From Thiotrichales bacterium (GTDB taxonomy: Bacteria > Pseudomonadota > Gammaproteobacteria > Beggiatoales > Beggiatoaceae): a DNA stretch of 64,000 nt. The notes below the pieces were generated by a model. It was not told where the DNA came from and searched no databases. It saw only the letters and a program-made list of their open reading frames with translations. Positions within the stretch are counted from its first letter, which is position 1, and each line of letters begins with the position of its first letter. The translations under genes and the position numbers were made by a program. The DNA is taken from positions 284,407-348,406 of the forward strand of contig JADGDE010000001.1 of the NCBI GenBank assembly GCA_016745035.1, read 5' to 3'. Positions 43,705 to 53,366 of this stretch are shown here, in pieces.

Positions 43705-44973
43705 ATGGCCTATCAAAAAATCCAAATTCCTGCACAAGGTAGTGCAATTCGCGTCAATGATGACAACAGTCTCGACGTACCGAACAACCCGATTATCTCC
43801 TTTATCGAAGGCGATGGCATTGGTGTTGACATCACCCCGGTGATGAAAAACGTCATTGATGTGGCGGTTAATAAAGCTTATGCAGGTGAGCGTCAAATTG
43901 CTTGGATGGAAATCTATGCTGGTGAGAAAGCCACCAAGGTCTATGGTGATGACCAGTGGTTGCCTGAAGAAACCTTTGAAGCCATCAAAGAATTTACCGT
44001 CAGTATTAAAGGCCCGTTGACCACCCCTGTCGGTGGTGGTATTCGCTCCTTAAACGTCAGCATTCGCCAAGTGTTGGATTTATACGCCTGCGTTCGCCCA
44101 GTGCGTTATTTTGATGGCACGCCATCGCCACTGAAAAACCCAGCGGCAACCAATATGGTTATCTTCCGTGAAAACACCGAAGACATATACGCCGGTATCG
44201 AATGGGAAGCTTACGGTGATGATGTCAAAAAAGTCATCGACTACTTGCAAAATGAAATGGGCGTGACCAGCATCCGTTTCCCCAATAGCGCCGGTATCGG
44301 TATTAAACCTGTCTCTGAAGAAGGTTCTCACCGTTTGATTCGCAAAGCGATTCAATACGCCGTTGATAACGACCGTGATTCCGTGACCTTGGTACACAAG
44401 GGCAACATCATGAAATTCACCGAGGGCGCGTTCCGGTCTTGGGGTTATGAATTGGCGAAAAAAGAATTTGGCGCAACCGAACTCGACGGCGGCCCTTGGT
44501 GTCAGTTCAATAATCCAAACACTGGCAAACAAATCATTATCAAAGATATGATTGCTGATAACTTCCTCCAGCAAATTCTCTTGCGTCCGAGCGAATATGA
44601 TGTGATTGCGACCTTGAACCTGAACGGCGATTACATCTCTGATGCGCTCGCGGCTCAAGTTGGCGGTATTGGTATGGCACCAGGTGCTAATATGGCTGAC
44701 AGCGTTGCGGTCTTTGAAGCCACCCACGGCACAGCCCCTAAATACGCCGGACAAGACTACGTCAACCCCGGTTCGCTGTTACTCTCAGCGGAAATGATGT
44801 TACGTTATTTGGGCTGGACAGAGGCGGCTGACTTGGTGATTTCAGGCTTGGCAGGGGCAATCTCTGACCACACCGTTACCTATGATTTGGCGCGTTTATA
44901 TGAAGCGGCAGGCGAGCAAAACCAGCAACTGAAATGTTCTGAGTTTGGCGAGGCGATTATCGCTAAAATGTAA
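43705..44973 (+). CDS. icd: Isocitrate dehydrogenase (NADP)
   Basis: 422 residues from ATG 43705 with GAGG 7 bases upstream. Decarboxylates isocitrate to 2-oxoglutarate in the TCA cycle. It follows the E. coli Icd sequence closely: [34 protein letters not shown] with the regulatory Ser that IDH kinase phosphorylates, [16 protein letters not shown], and [19 protein letters not shown] followed by the nucleotide segment [13 protein letters not shown]. Complete. Confidence 0.97.
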   Translation: MAYQKIQIPAQGSAIRVNDDNSLDVPNNPIISFIEGDGIGVDITPVMKNVIDVAVNKAYAGERQIAWMEIYAGEKATKVYGDDQWLPEETFEAIKEFTVSIKGPLTTPVGGGIRSLNVSIRQVLDLYACVRPVRYFDGTPSPLKNPAATNMVIFRENTEDIYAGIEWEAYGDDVKKVIDYLQNEMGVTSIRFPNSAGIGIKPVSEEGSHRLIRKAIQYAVDNDRDSVTLVHKGNIMKFTEGAFRSWGYELAKKEFGATELDGGPWCQFNNPNTGKQIIIKDMIADNFLQQILLRPSEYDVIATLNLNGDYISDALAAQVGGIGMAPGANMADSVAVFEATHGTAPKYAGQDYVNPGSLLLSAEMMLRYLGWTEAADLVISGLAGAISDHTVTYDLARLYEAAGEQNQQLKCSEFGEAIIAKM

Positions 44974-44986
44974 GCCTTTGTGCTCA

Positions 44987-45007
44987 CAGGCAGGCTTCGC
45001 CTGCCTG
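44987..45007. other. 9-bp GC-rich hairpin after icd
   Basis: CAGGCAGGC (44987-44995) and GCCTGCCTG (44999-45007) with a 3-base loop, 13 bases after the icd stop. No T-run follows, so it may stabilise the mRNA or cause weak pausing rather than terminate. Confidence 0.5.
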
Positions 45008-45033
45008 TATCCCCCCTTGCTCGTCAACTTGAG

Positions 45034-45624
45034 ATGATGCCCTTGCCAACTAACGCAATTCCCATTATTGACGATATTATTCACGCCAACTCCCCCCCTA
45101 ACAGCGCCCATATGCGTTTATCCGATTTGCCTTTATTTCAGCGTGTGCTATTAAGTATGGATGGCACAGTGACTCACATGCTGGAATTGTATTTACAAGA
45201 GGCGATTCAGGTCAAAAAACTTGAGACCGATTTAATCTCGGCAAATAAGTTAAGCTTAGATTTTGAAACCCTAGCCGATGAAACCGTGATGGCGCGGAAA
45301 ATTTTATTACAAGGGCAAGCGAGCTGTAACAATTATTTATATTCCGAATCGTTTATTTTAGTCGATAGATTACCTAGCGAATTTAAACGCTTATTACTGG
45401 AGTCCGCCTTGCCAATTGGTAAACTTTGGAATCAGTTTCGCCTCGAGACCTTTAAGCAAATTTTTAACACTGAACAAATCGCCGCCGGACAAGTTGGGCA
45501 ATATTTTGATATGCCCGCCGAGAGTCCCTTGTTAAGCCGCCAATATTGGGTTTTTAATCAAGGACAAGTATTGATGCAAATTACCGAGCAATTTCCGGCG
45601 CATTACTATGTCGATATTCCCTGA
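45034..45624 (+). CDS. Chorismate lyase-like protein (cyanobacterial UbiC type)
   Basis: 196 residues from ATG 45034; a longer frame to 44980 would cross the hairpin. The segment FQRVLLSMDGTVTHMLELYLQEAIQVKKLE is characteristic of the PF01947 chorismate lyase family found in cyanobacteria and some proteobacteria. Such enzymes release pyruvate from chorismate to give 4-hydroxybenzoate, the head group of ubiquinone. Activity is inferred by family. Followed 9 bases later by the pseudopilin gene. Confidence 0.7.
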   Translation: MMPLPTNAIPIIDDIIHANSPPNSAHMRLSDLPLFQRVLLSMDGTVTHMLELYLQEAIQVKKLETDLISANKLSLDFETLADETVMARKILLQGQASCNNYLYSESFILVDRLPSEFKRLLLESALPIGKLWNQFRLETFKQIFNTEQIAAGQVGQYFDMPAESPLLSRQYWVFNQGQVLMQITEQFPAHYYVDIP

Positions 45625-45633
45625 GGATAAATC

Positions 45634-46305
45634 ATGCGACAACGCGGTTTTAGCTTATTAGAGATGGCGGTGGTGATTTTTATCATCAGCCTGTTGCTAG
45701 TGAGTTTTATTCGCCCTTTAAGTTTGCAACGAGAAATAGAAAACGTTAAAACCACGCAAGATAATTTAGAAACCATTCGTCAAGCCCTGATCGTTTACGC
45801 AGTTGCTGAACAAAAATTGCCTTGTCCAGACATCAATCTCCTCGGTAATGCCAATGAAGGACTGGAAAATCGCCAACCCGATGACAGTTGTTCACAATTG
45901 TATGGGTATTTGCCGTGGGCAGAACTCGGCATTACCCGCCTTGACCCGTGGGGACAGCGCTATTTATATCGGGTTGACAGCGCTTTTTCGCAAGGCATCC
46001 CTAATGATGGCTTACCTGTAGATGGAATGAGAGTGCGAGATCCGTTTGATAACAGTAATGTCACCAGCCCTACCAATTCGGGGAATTCACATATCACCGC
46101 GGTGTTTTATAGTTGTGGCCCTAATGATGTCAACAACCAACGACTTAATACCCCCCAAACCGATTGCCAGGCTTTGAATGCCTTGGTCTTTTCTCAAGGG
46201 GCATTAATTGAAGGCACACAAAACCAAAGCTTTGATGATTACATTTTATGGTTACCAAAAAATGTATTGTTGTATTACTTAATCAATGCCGGGCGCTGGG
46301 GTTAG
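45634..46305 (+). CDS. Type IV pilin-like / GspG-type pseudopilin
   Basis: 223 residues. The N-terminus RG-FSLLEMAVVIFIISLLLVSF is a prepilin peptidase site with Glu5 and a hydrophobic helix. The later YLPWAELGITRLDPWGQRYLYRVD is typical of major-pseudopilin (GspG) folds, and four Cys suggest disulfides. No other secretion genes are adjacent, so it may be an orphan pseudopilin or minor pilin. AGGAT lies 5 bases before the start. Confidence 0.75.
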   Translation: MRQRGFSLLEMAVVIFIISLLLVSFIRPLSLQREIENVKTTQDNLETIRQALIVYAVAEQKLPCPDINLLGNANEGLENRQPDDSCSQLYGYLPWAELGITRLDPWGQRYLYRVDSAFSQGIPNDGLPVDGMRVRDPFDNSNVTSPTNSGNSHITAVFYSCGPNDVNNQRLNTPQTDCQALNALVFSQGALIEGTQNQSFDDYILWLPKNVLLYYLINAGRWG

Positions 46306-46367
46306 TTGCCTCCATACCCATAGATTGCGTACCATAGCCCTCTTTTTTCACCACAACAGGGATGATC

Positions 46368-46739
46368 ATGTTATTAAAATTATTTCGAGAAGGGCTAGGT
46401 CGAGCGTTTATTCTAGTCAGCAATTTGACTTTACCGAAACAAATTGAACGTAGCCAAGCGGAGCAAACCGAGGTCAATGCCGCTTGCCAACACTTAAGTT
46501 TATATCAATTCTATGCCTGTCCTTTTTGCTTGAAAGTGCGTCGGCATTTACACCGTTTAAATTTACCCATGAGCCTAAAAGACGCACAAAACGACCCACA
46601 ACATAGGCAAGACTTAGAAAAGCTTGGTGGGCAAATTCAAGTCCCCTGCTTGCGGATTCAAACGCCAGATAAGGACGAACAATGGTTATATGAGTCCGAT
46701 GCCATTATTCAATATTTAGAACAACGGTTTGGCAAATAA
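46368..46739 (+). CDS. Glutaredoxin/GST N-terminal domain protein
   Basis: 123 residues. An N-terminal amphipathic or membrane-associated helix (LLKLFREGLGRAFILVS) is followed by a thioredoxin fold with CPFC in LYQFYACPFCLKVRRHLHRL and the cis-Pro segment QIQVPCLRI, then WLYESDAIIQYLEQRFG as in GST N-domains. Probably a membrane-linked thiol-disulfide protein. ATG 46362 is two codons upstream in the same frame. Confidence 0.75.
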   Translation: MLLKLFREGLGRAFILVSNLTLPKQIERSQAEQTEVNAACQHLSLYQFYACPFCLKVRRHLHRLNLPMSLKDAQNDPQHRQDLEKLGGQIQVPCLRIQTPDKDEQWLYESDAIIQYLEQRFGK

Positions 46740-46784
46740 AGTCTTTAGCTATGCACGGATATAGCTGCTAAAAGTACAGAATAT

Positions 46785-46826
46785 TGCCGATAAACACAGC
46801 TTAAAATATAGCTGTGTTTATCGGCA
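46785..46826. terminator. Bidirectional terminator hairpin
   Basis: A perfect 17-bp stem, 46785-46801 pairing with 46810-46826 (TGCCGATAAACACAGCT on the left), loop of 8, followed by GTTTTAT. It separates the convergent thioredoxin-fold and hemerythrin genes. Confidence 0.8.
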
Positions 46827-46846
46827 GTTTTATAGATGGGCGTTGT

Positions 46847-47323
46847 TTAACCTAAGTGCATAAACTTCCAGATTTTACCTTTCCATGAAGTTTTTTCTGA
46901 CCATTCGCTGTGCATTCCTTTATCGAGGAAAAAAGGTGTATAAAGCTTGTCTTCCCCCATAATATGATTGGTCAGCCATGCACGGAGAAAATTTAGCAAT
47001 TCCAAATCAATTTTTTTCTCCCCAGAGATCACTTTCTTTTGAATTTCTAACACCTGTTTGGTCAAATCTTCATGATGCCTTTTATGCGCATCATATTCAG
47101 GATAATTGAAAATCCGCATTAAGCTTTCTTCAACAGAAAAATGAATCACGGTGTATTGCACCAACTCATTTAAAATACTGTTGATCTCTTGGTCTGTTGT
47201 ATTGGTTACAATCGCCGTATATAAACGATTGATTAATTCCACTAGAATTTTATGTTGTTGGTCGATTTCTTCAATGCCAACACTCAAACGTTCTTCCCAG
47301 TGTACCAGTGCTTTTAGTTCCAT
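46847..47323 (-). CDS. Bacteriohemerythrin
   Basis: 158 residues. Iron ligands follow the hemerythrin pattern: His in IDQQHKILVELIN, His and Glu in VIHFSVEESLM, His in DAHKRHHEDLTKQV and His/Asp in LTNHIMGEDKLY. It binds oxygen reversibly at a di-iron site; in sulfur and microaerophilic bacteria such proteins store or sense oxygen. A C-terminal extension (WSEKTSWKGKIWKFMHLG) is rich in Trp and Lys. AGGGAGG lies just upstream of the start. Confidence 0.9.
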   Translation of the reverse strand: MELKALVHWEERLSVGIEEIDQQHKILVELINRLYTAIVTNTTDQEINSILNELVQYTVIHFSVEESLMRIFNYPEYDAHKRHHEDLTKQVLEIQKKVISGEKKIDLELLNFLRAWLTNHIMGEDKLYTPFFLDKGMHSEWSEKTSWKGKIWKFMHLG

Positions 47324-47460
47324 GTTATTCCCTCCTTAGGGGAAATTGGGCGCTCATGTTAATTCTTGATGTGACACAAAAGCGGGCAGCGCAACATCAA
47401 ACTATTGATAATTTGTCTGCCATATTTATGCCTAAATGTTAATGTTTTTATTTTAATTGA

Positions 47461-47527
47461 TGATGCTACGCAAAGGTTTTTTTGCTCCAAAAGGCAAAAA
47501 CCAGCATTGCCGCAAGGCTAAGTCTTA
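47461..47527. repeat. MITE-related half element
   Basis: Begins TGATGCTACGCAAAGG and runs to GGCTAAGTCTTA, matching the left half of the full element with no right end. It overlaps the 3' end and stop codon of the minus-strand gluQ gene. Confidence 0.6.
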
Positions 47528-48393
47528 CATTTATTAATATCCCAATGTTGCCACAGCCATTGCCAAATCGTATCTAAAGAGGCTGTTTTTAGTGATTCAG
47601 GTGGAGATTGTCGCAAATAATCTAATGCTTGCCATAAACAAAGTGTAGGTTTTGTTAGATCCAAAGCCGGGGCATGGTTTTGTTTGCTCAATTTACGTCC
47701 TCGATTATCTTTCACCAAAGGAATATGAGCATAGCGCGGTTCAGGTATTTCTAAACATTGTTGTATATGCTGTTGGCGGTTAGTCGAGTCAAGCAAGTCT
47801 TGCCCGCGAATAATATCCGTGACTGCTTGGGCGGCATCATCCACAACCACGGCTAATTGGTAGCTAAAGAGTTTATCAGTGCGTTTGAGAATAAAATCCC
47901 CACAGCTTTGGCTTAAGTTTTCTGTTTGAGCACCACATAAGCTATCTTGAAATGTTAAAGGAATTTGGGGGACTTTAATGCGCCAACTGTGTGGTTTGTC
48001 CGTGTCAATACGGGCATGGCGGCAAAACCCTGGATATAAACCTAAGGGCAATTGTTTGGCTTCATTATAACGTCGCAAGGGTTTGCGTTTACATGCGCAA
48101 GGATAGACCCGATCTTGTTGTTTGAGCTGTTCTAATGCCGCTTGATATTCGCTGATGTGTTGGCTTTGGTAACGAATATCACCATCCCAAACAAAACCAA
48201 ATTGTGCTAAAGCATCAATAATGCGCTGATCCGCACCCGCTTCGGTGCGAGGCATATCAATATCTTCAATACGTAATAACCAGCGCCCTTGCTGTTTTTT
48301 TGCCTCAGCATAACTGGCAAGCGCAGCGACTAGGGAACCTAAATGTAGATCCCCTGTCGGTGAAGGTGCAAAACGACCGCAATAATCAGACAT
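47518..48393 (-). CDS. gluQ: Glutamyl-Q tRNA(Asp) synthetase
   Basis: 291 residues. A paralogue of the GluRS catalytic domain that attaches Glu to queuosine in tRNA-Asp. HLGS-type signature in GRFAPSPTGDLHLGSLVAALASY; zinc ligands YPCAC...YPGFC; and KLSKQN as the KMSKS loop. No anticodon-binding domain, as expected. The last codons and stop lie inside a MITE-related repeat, so the C-terminus may have been altered by its insertion. 30 bases downstream of hisD on the same strand. Confidence 0.9.
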   Translation of the reverse strand: MSDYCGRFAPSPTGDLHLGSLVAALASYAEAKKQQGRWLLRIEDIDMPRTEAGADQRIIDALAQFGFVWDGDIRYQSQHISEYQAALEQLKQQDRVYPCACKRKPLRRYNEAKQLPLGLYPGFCRHARIDTDKPHSWRIKVPQIPLTFQDSLCGAQTENLSQSCGDFILKRTDKLFSYQLAVVVDDAAQAVTDIIRGQDLLDSTNRQQHIQQCLEIPEPRYAHIPLVKDNRGRKLSKQNHAPALDLTKPTLCLWQALDYLRQSPPESLKTASLDTIWQWLWQHWDINKCKT

Positions 48394-48423
48394 GCATTGA
48401 GGCTTGTAAAAACAAGCCGTTGT

Positions 48424-49740
48424 TTAAGACGCTTTACTATCGGACTTTATCCGATATTCCGCAGAGCGGGCATGGGCATCCAAACCCTCGCCTCGGGCTA
48501 ATACGGAGGCCGTTTTACCCAGTTTGCTCGCCCCCTCAGGAGAGCAAGCGATAATTGAGGAACGTTTTTGGAAATCATACACCCCTAAAGGCGATGAGAA
48601 ACGCGCACTGCGAGAAGTTGGCAGGACATGGTTAGGGCCGGCACAATAATCACCCAAGGCTTCAGCGGTATAGCGTCCCATGAAAATAGCGCCCGCATGT
48701 TTAATTTTTGGCAACAAGGGATCTGGCTCGGCAACAGATAATTCTAAATGCTCAGGGGCAATATAGTTAGAGACCTTGCAAGCGGTGTCCATATTATCAA
48801 CTAAAATAAAGGCAGCACGATTATTAATCGATTCACGAATAATCTCAGCTCTGTCCATGCCTTCGATATGAGCGTGCATTTCACGTAGCACATCATCTAA
48901 AAATTCGGCACTGGGGCTAATTAAAATCGGTTGGGCGAGTTCATCGTGCTCAGCTTGGGAAAATAAATCCATCGCAATCCATTTTGCCTCGGTGCGGCCA
49001 TCACAAATGATTAAAATCTCCGAGGGACCTGCGATCATATCAATACCAACGGTCCCAAAGACCATGCTTTTAGCTGTTGCGACATAGATATTGCCAGGAC
49101 CGACGATCTTATCGACTTGTGGAATAGTTTCAGTACCAAAAGCCAAAGCGGCAACGGCTTGTGCGCCACCAATGGTAAAAACTTTATTGACCCCGGAAAT
49201 GTGCGCAGCGGCTAAGACCATTTCATTCAGTTCGCCCTCTGGTGCTGGCACAACCATCACGATTTCTTCAACCCCGGCGACTTGCGCGGGAATCGCATTC
49301 ATAATCACAGAAGAGGGATAAGCCGCTTTGCCGCCAGGCACATATAAGCCGACCCTATCCAAAGGAGTGATTTTTTGTCCTAAGGTTGTGCCGTCTTCTT
49401 CTGTATAATTCCACGATTCTTGCACTTGTTTTTCATGATAGGCACGAACACGGTTGGCAGCTTTTTTTAGCGCTTCTAATTGTAAAACCGGTAAATCATT
49501 CGCTGCTTGTTGTAAGCGTTCTTCATCAATACACAATTCATCCATACTTTTAGCTTCGTTATGATCAAAGCGTCCCGTATATTCCAACAAGGCGGCATCC
49601 CCTTGACGGCGGACTTGTTTTAAAATATCGCGTACTGTTTGCATGATTTGGTCATCAGCAACCCCATCCCATGCGAGTAATTGTTTTAACTGTGCATCAA
49701 AATCAGCAGCGCTAGCGTCTAAGCGTTTTGGTTTTAACAT
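48424..49740 (-). CDS. hisD: Histidinol dehydrogenase
   Basis: 438 residues. Oxidises histidinol to histidine in two NAD-dependent steps. Family blocks: [69 protein letters not shown] and [10 protein letters not shown] (zinc and catalytic His), later [10 protein letters not shown]. Complete and of normal length. Stands apart from other his genes in this window; downstream is gluQ on the same strand. Confidence 0.97.
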   Translation of the reverse strand: MLKPKRLDASAADFDAQLKQLLAWDGVADDQIMQTVRDILKQVRRQGDAALLEYTGRFDHNEAKSMDELCIDEERLQQAANDLPVLQLEALKKAANRVRAYHEKQVQESWNYTEEDGTTLGQKITPLDRVGLYVPGGKAAYPSSVIMNAIPAQVAGVEEIVMVVPAPEGELNEMVLAAAHISGVNKVFTIGGAQAVAALAFGTETIPQVDKIVGPGNIYVATAKSMVFGTVGIDMIAGPSEILIICDGRTEAKWIAMDLFSQAEHDELAQPILISPSAEFLDDVLREMHAHIEGMDRAEIIRESINNRAAFILVDNMDTACKVSNYIAPEHLELSVAEPDPLLPKIKHAGAIFMGRYTAEALGDYCAGPNHVLPTSRSARFSSPLGVYDFQKRSSIIACSPEGASKLGKTASVLARGEGLDAHARSAEYRIKSDSKAS

Positions 49741-49785
49741 TCGTCTTAATCCATGTCTGTCATAGAAAATTTAACTGACCTAAAA

Positions 49786-49856
49786 CTGATGTTACGCAAA
49801 GGCTTCTCAATGCCCGAAAAGGCAAAAAACCGCCTTTGCTTCACGGCTAAGTCTCA
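49786..49856. repeat. MITE-related half element
   Basis: Starts CTGATGTTACGCAAAGGC and ends around GGCTAAGTCTCA, matching the left 70 bp of the full element and the half copy at 47461. Lies in the 232-base gap between tyrA and hisD. Confidence 0.65.
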
Positions 49857-49972
49857 AGTGACCTAACTTGCAATCAAGTATAGGTAAAATATGGTGTTAA
49901 TGGCTGTTTGCGGTATTCCCAAGCAGGTATCTTGGAGAAATATCAGCGCAGGATATTATAGCGTAGTCGAGG

Positions 49973-50848
49973 CTATTTGATTTGCAAATTTTCCCGCGCT
50001 TGTTGGGCGCGCTGAAACAGGGCTTTGACTTCATCGAATTGTCCATTTGCCATTTGCTCGCGTAATTGCATCAGGTGCTGGCTAAAGGCATCCATTTGCT
50101 CTAAGAGGGCGGTTTTATTGGCAACACAGATGTCATGCCACATCACCGGATCACTGGCAGCAATGCGGGTAAAGTCTCGAAACCCCCCAGCAGCATATTG
50201 AAAAATTTCTTTGCTGTCGGTTTCGTGGGCAAGTAAATCCACCAATACATAAGCCAGCATATGCGGCAAATGGCTGGTGGCAGCTAGCACCTCATCATGA
50301 TGCTCGACACTCATCTGGGTAATAAATGCCCCGGTTAGTTCCCAAAGTGTTTGCACTTGTGCCACGGCCTCGGGCTTGGTTTGCTTTGTTGGGGTTAAGA
50401 CCACCCGGCGTTGTTGATATAATTCTGGCAATGCGGCATGAACACTGCTTTTTTCTCGCCCGGCAATCGGATGCCCAGGAACAAAATTAACCGCTTTATC
50501 GGCAAAAATTTGCTCAGCAGCAGCCACTACCGTGGCTTTAGCGCTGCCTGCGTCGGTGACGATGGTATCCGCGCCCAAATGCCCTTGCATGGCGCGAAAC
50601 ACCATTTCCATTGCTCCTAAAGGCACAGCGACAAACACCATATCGGCACCGCTGACGGCTTTGCCAATGTCGGTTTCGTAGGTATCAATCGCGCCCAGTT
50701 GTTTTGCCGCCTCCAAATTATCGCTATTGCGCCCACAGCCAACAATTTTAATATCTAATTGTTGTTTGAGGGCTAAGGCAAAGGAGCCGCCAATCAGTCC
50801 AACGCCAATAATTGTCAGTTGTTGGAGAGTGCCGTTAGTATGTGTCAC
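49973..50848 (-). CDS. tyrA: Prephenate dehydrogenase
   Basis: 291 residues. The Rossmann signature IIGVGLIGGSFALAL opens the protein; later VVTDAGSAKATVV, FVPGHPIAGREKSSVHAA, HHDEVLAATSHLPHMLAYVLV and GGFRDFTRIAASDPVMWHDI are hallmark blocks. It oxidises prephenate to 4-hydroxyphenylpyruvate for tyrosine. No chorismate mutase domain is fused. The C-terminal tail is a Gln-rich helix. Confidence 0.95.
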   Translation of the reverse strand: MTHTNGTLQQLTIIGVGLIGGSFALALKQQLDIKIVGCGRNSDNLEAAKQLGAIDTYETDIGKAVSGADMVFVAVPLGAMEMVFRAMQGHLGADTIVTDAGSAKATVVAAAEQIFADKAVNFVPGHPIAGREKSSVHAALPELYQQRRVVLTPTKQTKPEAVAQVQTLWELTGAFITQMSVEHHDEVLAATSHLPHMLAYVLVDLLAHETDSKEIFQYAAGGFRDFTRIAASDPVMWHDICVANKTALLEQMDAFSQHLMQLREQMANGQFDEVKALFQRAQQARENLQIK

Positions 50849-50899
50849 GATAGTCCTTTATTTACAAAACAAGTGAGAGGTGCTCCCTATTATTGGGAT

Positions 50900-53029
50900 T
50901 TATAACCAATTCCCAATCAAAATAAACGCCGCCCAATAAGCGGGATGACGAAACATGCGCTGTGCTAACAATTCTTGTTGCGCCGCTCGGAGCGCCTCAG
51001 CTTTGCTTAAACCTTGTTTTTGAATTTTTTGGTAAAAACGCACCACCAATTCCGAGGTCGCGGCATCATTCACGAACCAAAGGCTAGCCAGCGCACTGCG
51101 CGCCCCGGCTTTAATCGCCACCCCTGCAAGCCCTAAAGCCGCTCGGTCATCGCCCACTGCTGTTTGGCAAGCGCTTAAGGTGAGCAATTCAATCGCACGG
51201 TCTTGCTGTTTGGACATGTTCAATAATTGCTCAAGTTTATTCATGGTCAATTTATCATCATGGGTGAGCAAAAAGGTTTTACGTGGATCACGGTTAAATT
51301 GCCCGTGGGAGGCAACATGGACGATTTCATAAGGGTTTTGTTGTAAATGTTCGCTAAAGCGATCCAAAGAAAAGTCTTGATTCATCAACACTTGGCTATT
51401 ATTAAACAGGCTACCGATGCTATCGACTTCGGCGGGCACATTGGGTAACTCGGTAAATTCTTGCACACTTTGCGACAAGCCATTGACCAAAATTTTCAAA
51501 TTTGGGCGACTTAAGGGGCGAATATCCGTTAGTTGTAAACTGGGCGTGATGGCGACGGCATATTCAGAAATTAAGAATTGATGTGCATCAGGGTTATATA
51601 AAGCCGCCAGAGGAATCAAACGCAAAGCCCCGTCCGGCACTAACAATAAGGTTTTAATATCGGCTTTGACTAAACTGGGTTTAATCGGTGTAATCAACCA
51701 TTGGTACAATTGCTTGGCTTCATTGATAAAACGGTTACTGGCACTGTTTTGCAGGTTGTAGTGAAACCCCAACGCCGTTTGATTCAAATCATGATAACTG
51801 ACATCGAGTTCAATTTGTTCAATGCCTGTGTGGGTTTGTAATAATAAGATCGTACGATCTTTGAGCATGATGGGATAAAGCACTGCCGTGTCTTTTTCCA
51901 AAACCAAATCATCTGGGCGACGGGCTTTGGCTTCAGCGACGCATTGATCTTGGAAATAATCTTCTAATTCAGCAATTTTCAACAGCTCGATGGTATTTCG
52001 GGCGCGGCGTAATAACAGTTGTTGTTTTCTGTCGATTAATGTTGTTTTTGCTTGTTCTAACAACAACGCCGCCAAATCAAAATACACGGGTCGAATGCGT
52101 TCAATAAAAATGTCTAAAGCATCGCGCCGCCCTTGAGTCATTTGCTGACGCACGGGTTGTAAATTTGCCAAGGCGCGGCGATAACTACTCTCTGCAGCTT
52201 TATAATGTCCTTGCGCTTTTAGGATACCCGCATGTTGCCATTGCCAGTAGTAGAGCAAGTCTAGTTGTTCTTGCGCAAAAAAAGCCGCTTGTTGGCTAGA
52301 TTTTTCGGCTTCAGCATAGTTTTTTTCTTCAAGTTGAATTTGTCCGAGTAAGCCATAAGCTTGCGAGCGACTGCGTTTATCCCCACCCTGTTCTGCCAGT
52401 TGCTCTAAAGTTGGAGATAAATCGCTTAATGCCAGTAAGTCAGGGGAAAAATGATAAATTTCTAAACCTAAATAAGCCCAGTTGATTTGATAGTACGGCT
52501 GCTTTTCGGCGGGTAATTGCTGGATAATTCGGCTTAAATGTTGCCAAAGGTTGGGAATAGCTTGTTTATTTTCTCGCCGCAATTGTAAGCGTAAACGATT
52601 ACCCAAAATTTGCACTTGCGCCAGCACATCTTGGTTTTGTATTGCCAGCGCCAAAGCCTCGCCATAGGCTTGCAGTGCTTGCTCATCTTCCAGATGTACA
52701 CTGTGTAAATTACCTTTGTTATTCAATACATGGCTGAGAATATGGCTATTATCCAATTGCCGAGCTAATCTCAATGCCTTAGCAAAATGTTGCCCGGCTT
52801 CAATCAACTCCTGATTAGCAAAATGGGCATCGCCTAATTGACTGTATAATAAAGCACGTTCGGGTTTTGTTTTGGCTTGTTTGAGTTGTTGCTCTAATTG
52901 ATAAATCAGGCTTTGATAATCGCCCACGCGGTTTGGCTGTGCCGAGAGTTGCCAAACACTCAACAAACAACTATAAATGAATAGACTGATAAACCCTCGG
53001 GCGAGGTGAAAAGGCTGGCGTAATATCAT
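50900..53029 (-). CDS. TPR-CHAT domain caspase-like protein
   Basis: About 709 residues from the ATG at 53029, which has AGGA 8 bases upstream; earlier ATGs exist. An N-terminal hydrophobic segment (residues about 10-30) suggests export or membrane anchoring. Residues 40-330 are TPR-like repeats (LLYSQLGDAHFANQELIEAGQHF, SQAYGLLGQIQLEEKNYAEAEKSSQQ). The C-terminal 350 residues are a CHAT peptidase with the His in EIVHVASHGQF and Cys in LLTLSACQTAVGDDRAALGLAG. Such proteins are frequent in Thiotrichales and cyanobacteria. Confidence 0.85.
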   Translation of the reverse strand: MILRQPFHLARGFISLFIYSCLLSVWQLSAQPNRVGDYQSLIYQLEQQLKQAKTKPERALLYSQLGDAHFANQELIEAGQHFAKALRLARQLDNSHILSHVLNNKGNLHSVHLEDEQALQAYGEALALAIQNQDVLAQVQILGNRLRLQLRRENKQAIPNLWQHLSRIIQQLPAEKQPYYQINWAYLGLEIYHFSPDLLALSDLSPTLEQLAEQGGDKRSRSQAYGLLGQIQLEEKNYAEAEKSSQQAAFFAQEQLDLLYYWQWQHAGILKAQGHYKAAESSYRRALANLQPVRQQMTQGRRDALDIFIERIRPVYFDLAALLLEQAKTTLIDRKQQLLLRRARNTIELLKIAELEDYFQDQCVAEAKARRPDDLVLEKDTAVLYPIMLKDRTILLLQTHTGIEQIELDVSYHDLNQTALGFHYNLQNSASNRFINEAKQLYQWLITPIKPSLVKADIKTLLLVPDGALRLIPLAALYNPDAHQFLISEYAVAITPSLQLTDIRPLSRPNLKILVNGLSQSVQEFTELPNVPAEVDSIGSLFNNSQVLMNQDFSLDRFSEHLQQNPYEIVHVASHGQFNRDPRKTFLLTHDDKLTMNKLEQLLNMSKQQDRAIELLTLSACQTAVGDDRAALGLAGVAIKAGARSALASLWFVNDAATSELVVRFYQKIQKQGLSKAEALRAAQQELLAQRMFRHPAYWAAFILIGNWL

Positions 53030-53212
53030 TTTCATCATCCTAAGTATACCGTTTAGAGGAATATTTCTTGCTTGCCCACTGAAATAGTGACAAAAAAATG
53101 CGAACACGACTAAGGGCTTATCGCATTCAACTAAGCTGATTTAGCCTTGAGGCGTAATAGTTGCTTGTCAGCACCATAGGGCGAGCTTTCATAATTGTCA
53201 ATCAGAAATTAA

Positions 53213-53343
53213 CGGATGTTACGCACTAACACAGTTTTTGCCACCCTATTGTGGGTTTTCCACCTGCCAAGTGGTATTTGGCCGTGTAGCAATGGCGGTT
53301 TTTTGGCTTATCAAAGCCTTGAGAAGCCTTTGCGTAACACCAG
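53213..53343. repeat. MITE-like element, full copy with target duplication
   Basis: 131 bp, the same length as the copy at 39600, in the opposite orientation. Ends CGGATGTTACGC and GCGTAACACCAG; both flanks are AAATTAA (53206-53212 and 53344-53350), a perfect 7-bp duplication. It lies directly upstream of the DUF928 gene and may affect its expression. Confidence 0.8.
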
Positions 53344-53366
53344 AAATTAAATTTACGGAGGGTTGT

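Noticed and set aside
44080..44754. 224-codon minus-strand frame within icd
   Set aside because: It is the antisense of a highly conserved enzyme gene; its composition mirrors icd codons and it has no start signals.
53238..53366. Longer N-terminus for the DUF928 protein
   Set aside because: This part translates the MITE; ATG 53367 has a good ribosome site and is followed by a signal peptide.
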